A stretch of DNA of 64,000 bases, from positions 36,079-100,078 of the forward strand of contig JAJVII010000049.1 in the NCBI GenBank assembly GCA_022072085.1. The letters run 5' to 3'. Source of the stretch: Phycisphaerae bacterium. GTDB lineage: Bacteria > Planctomycetota > Phycisphaerae > JAJVII01. The translations under genes and the position numbers were made by a program. Under the pieces are notes generated by a model, which worked only from the letters and a program-made list of their open reading frames with translations, made no database searches and was not told the origin of the DNA. Shown one piece after another: positions 61,060 through 64,000 of the stretch (positions are counted from its first letter, which is position 1; each line of letters opens with the position of its first letter).

Positions 61060-61078
61060 CGTGAAGCCCTTTCGAGGT

Positions 61079-62176
61079 TCAGTCCAGTTGTCCGACCGGC
61101 AGGCCCGGCGGCAGCGGCGCCGGCGGGGTGCAGGTGGTCTTGAGTTCGATGCGGCGGCCGCTCTGCTGGCTGGCGTCGAATGCGGTCATGATCTCCAGCA
61201 CGTGGGCGGCCAGTTCGCCGCTGGCCCGGTGCGGGCGGTTGCCCAGGACGCCGGCGGCCAGGTCGGCCACGCCGATGCCGCGGAGCACCCGGTCGCTGTG
61301 GGTCAGGGGGATATCTTCCCACTGCTTGGTCCAGGCCTTGAAGAGCTTCACCGGGCCCATGAAATGGTTGGGGTCGGGCACGGACAGCGACCCCTCGCTG
61401 CCGTGCACCTCGATCCGCGGCAGCGTCGCCTCCCAGAGGTCGAAGCTGGTCACGATCGTCGCGACGGCCCCGTTGGCGAACTCGATGTTGCCGGCGACGT
61501 GGGTGTTCACCTCGACGTCGACCACCTTGCCCTTGAGCGGCTCGCTGGTGATGGTCCGCGTGGGGAAGCTCTTCACCGCCGAGCCGATGACCGCCCGGGC
61601 CGGGCCCAGCAGGTTCACCAGGCCGGTGATGTAGTAGGGCCCCATGTCGAGCATGGGCCCGCCGCCGACCTTGTAGTAGAACTCCGGCGCGGGGTGCCAG
61701 CGCTCGTGCCCGCGGCAGGTGAAGAAGGCCATCGCCGCGACCGGCTGGCCGATCGCTCCGGCGTCGATGAGCCCGCGGGCGGTCTGGCCGCCCGCGCCTA
61801 GGAACGTGTCGGGCGCGCAGCCGACGCGGACGCCGGCGGCCCGGGCAGCCCGGAGCGTCGCGGCGGCGTCCGCGTTGTTCAGCGCGAAGGGTTTCTCGCA
61901 GTAGACGTGCTTGCCGGCGGCGATGGCGGCCTGGTTCACCTGGGCGTGGGCCGCCGGGATCGTCAGGTTCAGCACGATGTCGATGGACTTGTCAGCCAGC
62001 AGGGCGTCAACGGACAGGGCTCGAAGGCCGTGCTCGGCAGCGGCCCTCCCGGACCGGTCGGCCAGGAGGTCGGCGCAGGCCGTCACGCGGATGACCTCGT
62101 AGGGCCTGGTTCCCTTGAAATATGCCCCGCTGATGTTCCCGACCCCGACGACGCCGACGTTCAGTGGCCTGCTCAT
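61079..62176 (-). CDS. Gfo/Idh/MocA family oxidoreductase in operon with ThuA
   Basis: A 365-residue NAD(P)-binding protein. [16 protein letters not shown] is the nucleotide motif (a GXGXXX variant), and [16 protein letters not shown] gives the EKP lysine. [20 protein letters not shown] carries the region near the active site. It is only distantly similar to the copy at 57521. The operon with ThuA suggests a shared sugar-acid or keto-sugar substrate, which cannot be named from sequence. Confidence 0.87.
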   Translation of the reverse strand: MSRPLNVGVVGVGNISGAYFKGTRPYEVIRVTACADLLADRSGRAAAEHGLRALSVDALLADKSIDIVLNLTIPAAHAQVNQAAIAAGKHVYCEKPFALNNADAAATLRAARAAGVRVGCAPDTFLGAGGQTARGLIDAGAIGQPVAAMAFFTCRGHERWHPAPEFYYKVGGGPMLDMGPYYITGLVNLLGPARAVIGSAVKSFPTRTITSEPLKGKVVDVEVNTHVAGNIEFANGAVATIVTSFDLWEATLPRIEVHGSEGSLSVPDPNHFMGPVKLFKAWTKQWEDIPLTHSDRVLRGIGVADLAAGVLGNRPHRASGELAAHVLEIMTAFDASQQSGRRIELKTTCTPPAPLPPGLPVGQLD

Positions 62177-62265
62177 GTGCGCCTCTGTCCGATGATGCGG
62201 GTCCGGCCGTTCATCCAGGACGGGAGGCGATTATAGCCGGGCCTTTGCGCGCGGCAACAGGGGCG

Positions 62266-63093
62266 CTAAGGCGCCGCTGCTGCCCCGCCGCCGGGTCCGC
62301 CGCCCGGCGTCGTCTTGACGCGTGCCAGCGTCATTGGCCGACCGGTCCCCCCGGGCGGGTCGATCGTCAGCGTCAGCGCGTCGGCGGCGAAGTCGGCCTT
62401 GAACGGCGACTCCTGCTGTTGGCCGAAGAGGTGCTGCTTGCCGCTGACCTGCATGCCGTCGATCTTGCCGATCAGCGTGTGGACCTTTGGCTGGGCCGGC
62501 CCGTTCTCGAAGACATAGAGCAGCAGCCATTCCCGGTCGCGCAGCGCGGCGACCGCCAGCGGCAGGGCGTCGCTGCCCGTCGTCTCGTAGACGCCCTGGA
62601 GGTCGCTGGTGAAACGCAGATCGCTGTGGTGGTAATCGCGGCGGAAGACATAGATCGACGGCTCGTCGCCCTCCTTCCAGGTGATGCTGAGACTGATGTC
62701 GCGTTCGGCCAGCTTGCCGGTGACCGCCAGGCGGCCATCGGTCACCATGAGGCTGCCGGTCAGGCCCTCGGGTCCGACGGTGGCCGTGAAGGGATAGAAT
62801 TCGGCTGCCTTGGTCGCGTCCGTCCCCGCAAAGGCAACTTCCCCAACGACGGCGTTACCATATTGTCGCAGCACCATCCCGCGGCTGTGGCCGTCGTCGG
62901 TCAACCAGTAGAAGGCCCCGTCATAGGGCCCGCCGCGCGAAGCGGACGATCCAGAACCGCCCGATCCGTGGTGGCGTGCCTCCTTCTGGCAGCCGGTGGT
63001 CAGAATCGACAACCCCAGCGCGAACAGGCCGGCCCACAGCAGGTGCAGTCCCGTTCGCCCGCGACGCCCTCGCAATCCGGTCATTGCCAGCAT
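62266..63093 (-). CDS. Lipoprotein of unknown function
   Basis: A 275-residue lipoprotein with lipobox LTTGC (cysteine about 35) after a basic start MLAMTGLRGRRGRT. A Gly/Ser linker leads to a beta-rich domain (YWLTDDGHSRGMVLRQYGNA, then GSLMVTDGRLAVTGKL). A Gly/Ala tail ends the protein. No family recognised. A GAGGG precedes ATG 63093; the longer frame to 63432 has no support. Confidence 0.6.
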   Translation of the reverse strand: MLAMTGLRGRRGRTGLHLLWAGLFALGLSILTTGCQKEARHHGSGGSGSSASRGGPYDGAFYWLTDDGHSRGMVLRQYGNAVVGEVAFAGTDATKAAEFYPFTATVGPEGLTGSLMVTDGRLAVTGKLAERDISLSITWKEGDEPSIYVFRRDYHHSDLRFTSDLQGVYETTGSDALPLAVAALRDREWLLLYVFENGPAQPKVHTLIGKIDGMQVSGKQHLFGQQQESPFKADFAADALTLTIDPPGGTGRPMTLARVKTTPGGGPGGGAAAAP

Positions 63094-63610
63094 GGTCGGA
63101 CCCTCGATAGAAGTGGCTGTCCGCATCAACGCCCGATCCGGGGGGGATTCTGCCGGAACCGGCGCAGCCGCCCGAAGAAATCGCGCGAGGTGAATATCTC
63201 TGGAGATGCGGAAATGATAGCGCCGTCCCCGGTTGCAGGCAAACCGTGCGGACGAACCCAGCCGATGTCGATTATCGGACGTTCCGGGCGGTTCAGCGGG
63301 CTGCCAAGGCCGGCTTCCGCCGGCGGCCCGGCGGAGGGCGGGGGAGGGGAACCGTGGCGGGATTATTGCTTGACCGTCCGGGGCGGCGGGGGTTATGATC
63401 TGCGGCTCGATATTCGGGAACGCTCGAAGCACCGGGGCCGGGGCGACGAATCAAAGGCGCACCGGCGGTCAGGCCGCCCCGCGGCAGGCCTGATCGAGCC
63501 TCAGCACGAGCCACCGTGGACCGCGGCCCGCCCGCGCCGGTTGTTTCATCCGGCACGCGTCAGCCCTTTTCATCGGTAGCTGCTGATCCCCCGCGAACGG
63601 ATTGGGGACG
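63094..63610. other. Intergenic region with possible promoter
   Basis: No gene is supported in these 517 bases. A TTGACC (63370-63375) and TATGAT (63394-63399), 18 bases apart on the plus strand, could drive an unidentified small RNA or the distant tRNA-Gln. The downstream sequence does not show the conserved 4.5S (SRP) apical motif and was not matched to any known RNA. Confidence 0.35.
63370..63399 (+). promoter_or_regulatory. Possible plus-strand promoter
   Basis: TTGACC and TATGAT with an 18-base spacer. The target is unclear; tRNA-Gln begins 310 bases later with the nested palindrome between. Confidence 0.35.
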
Positions 63611-63696
63611 TCTGTAAGACCCCGGGGTCTGGCTCGCCTTTCGCCGGCTTTGAGGCGAAAAGCGTGCCTGACCCCCTCTCTCAGGGGTCTTACAGA
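63611..63696. mobile_element. Nested palindromic element, MITE/REP-like
   Basis: An 86-bp element ends in perfect 13-bp inverted repeats, TCTGTAAGACCCC (63611-63623) and its complement (63684-63696). Inside is a second palindrome, 63624-63645 with 63654-63675, complementary at 19 of 22 positions. There is no coding capacity. This layout fits a non-autonomous MITE or a REP-type element mobilised in trans. It abuts tRNA-Gln, 13 bases away. No target-site duplication was evident. Confidence 0.6.
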
Positions 63697-63709
63697 GGTT
63701 CCATTTCGC

Positions 63710-63781
63710 AACCCGGTGGTGTAATTGGTAACACAGCAGGTTTTGGTCCTGCTATTCCTGGTTCGAGTCCAGGCCGGGTTG
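63710..63781 (+). tRNA. tRNA-Gln (anticodon TTG)
   Basis: A full cloverleaf folds by eye: acceptor AACCCGG/CCGGGTT, D arm GTGT/ACAC, anticodon stem GCAGG/CCTGC around TTTTGGT (anticodon TTG), and T arm CCTGG/CCAGG around TTCGAGT. The discriminator base is G, as usual for tRNA-Gln. CCA is not encoded. Confidence 0.95.
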
Positions 63782-63817
63782 TCTCGAACGCGGAAGGTGA
63801 AACCGAAGAAGGATTCA

Positions 63818-63905
63818 CCACAGAGACGCAGAGGCACAGAGAAGACGGTCTGAATCGATAAGAAAGACAGTTCTCTTCTCGGTGTCTCTGTGCCTCAGGA
63901 TTTTT
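63818..63905. repeat. CACAGAGACGCAGAGGCACAGAG-type inverted repeat
   Basis: The left arm, CACAGAGACGCAGAGGCA with a following CAGAG (63821-63843), faces an approximate complement (TCTTCTCGGTGTCTCTGTGC, about 63873-63898). This kind of word repeat is widespread between planctomycete genes. It could fold into a long imperfect hairpin after tRNA-Gln. Confidence 0.5.
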
Positions 63906-64000
63906 CATAATCACGCTGCGTTCTCTAACTGCTGCTGCGAGAAGGACTGATGAGCGAAGAAGACCATGATCTTCAGGTCCACCCACCGACGCGTTCGCCG

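Noticed and set aside
63400..63600. SRP (4.5S) RNA or other known small RNA after the promoter at 63370
   Set aside because: The GGAAGGAAGCAGC-type apical loop is absent and no known structure could be recognised.

Overview
The window is a GC-rich bacterial chromosome segment. Ribosomal gene order, many Gfo/Idh/MocA, PQQ-propeller, ThuA and ADP-ribosylglycohydrolase genes, an H-X-DG type prepilin and numerous small secreted proteins point to a planctomycete-like organism, probably of the Phycisphaerae. That placement is inference from gene content; no 16S rRNA gene is present. Coding is on both strands, intergenic gaps are short, and most starts have a recognisable AGGAG or GGAG site.

Bases 1-15600 are one long plus-strand operon fusing the S10, spc and alpha operons: rplC(end)-rplD-rplW-rplB-rpsS-rplV-rpsC-rplP-rpmC-rpsQ-rplN-rplX-rplE-rpsN-rpsH-rplF-rplR-rpsE-rplO-secY-adk-map-infA-rpmJ-rpsM-rpsK-rpsD-rpoA-rplQ. 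It ends at a strong hairpin. rpmD (L30) is missing, and rpsC overlaps rplP by 77 bases. A family 2 glycosyltransferase with its own promoter and tRNA-Ala(GGC) follow.

Bases 17600-29600 are an accessory and housekeeping mix: a secreted transglutaminase-like protein, an ADP-ribosylglycohydrolase, 5-formyl-THF cyclo-ligase, a DUF1499 protein with glyA, two divergent alpha/beta-hydrolase genes (one a double-domain protein whose first domain lacks the serine nucleophile) and small exported proteins.

Bases 29731-34004 (minus strand) hold the most interesting locus. It is a five-gene operon in which the first three junctions are 4-base stop/start overlaps: AMP-forming ligase, acyl carrier protein, membrane-anchored SGNH protein, a 42-residue membrane microprotein ending in FRYVGF, and an MBOAT acyltransferase. 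This is the layout of a Dlt (teichoic acid D-alanylation) system with DltA, C, D, X and B equivalents, in an apparently Gram-negative-type genome. The likely role is activating a small acid in the cytoplasm, passing it across the membrane through MBOAT and the microprotein tyrosine, and placing it on an unknown envelope polymer.

Bases 34085-50000 carry a second ADP-ribosylglycohydrolase fused to a lectin-like domain, an HTH-receiver regulator, a decayed minus-strand gene in a lower-GC patch, a prepilin, lipoproteins, a Xer-type recombinase, an M28 peptidase with PDZ, a CNT nucleoside transporter, an MDR dehydrogenase and a GAF histidine kinase with its receiver partner. Bases 51200-63100 hold a frameshifted NHL-propeller protein, two tandem paralogous exported proteins, two Gfo/Idh/MocA oxidoreductases, a PQQ-like propeller, a ThuA protein and a lipoprotein. 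The right edge has a nested palindromic element of MITE/REP type abutting tRNA-Gln(TTG).
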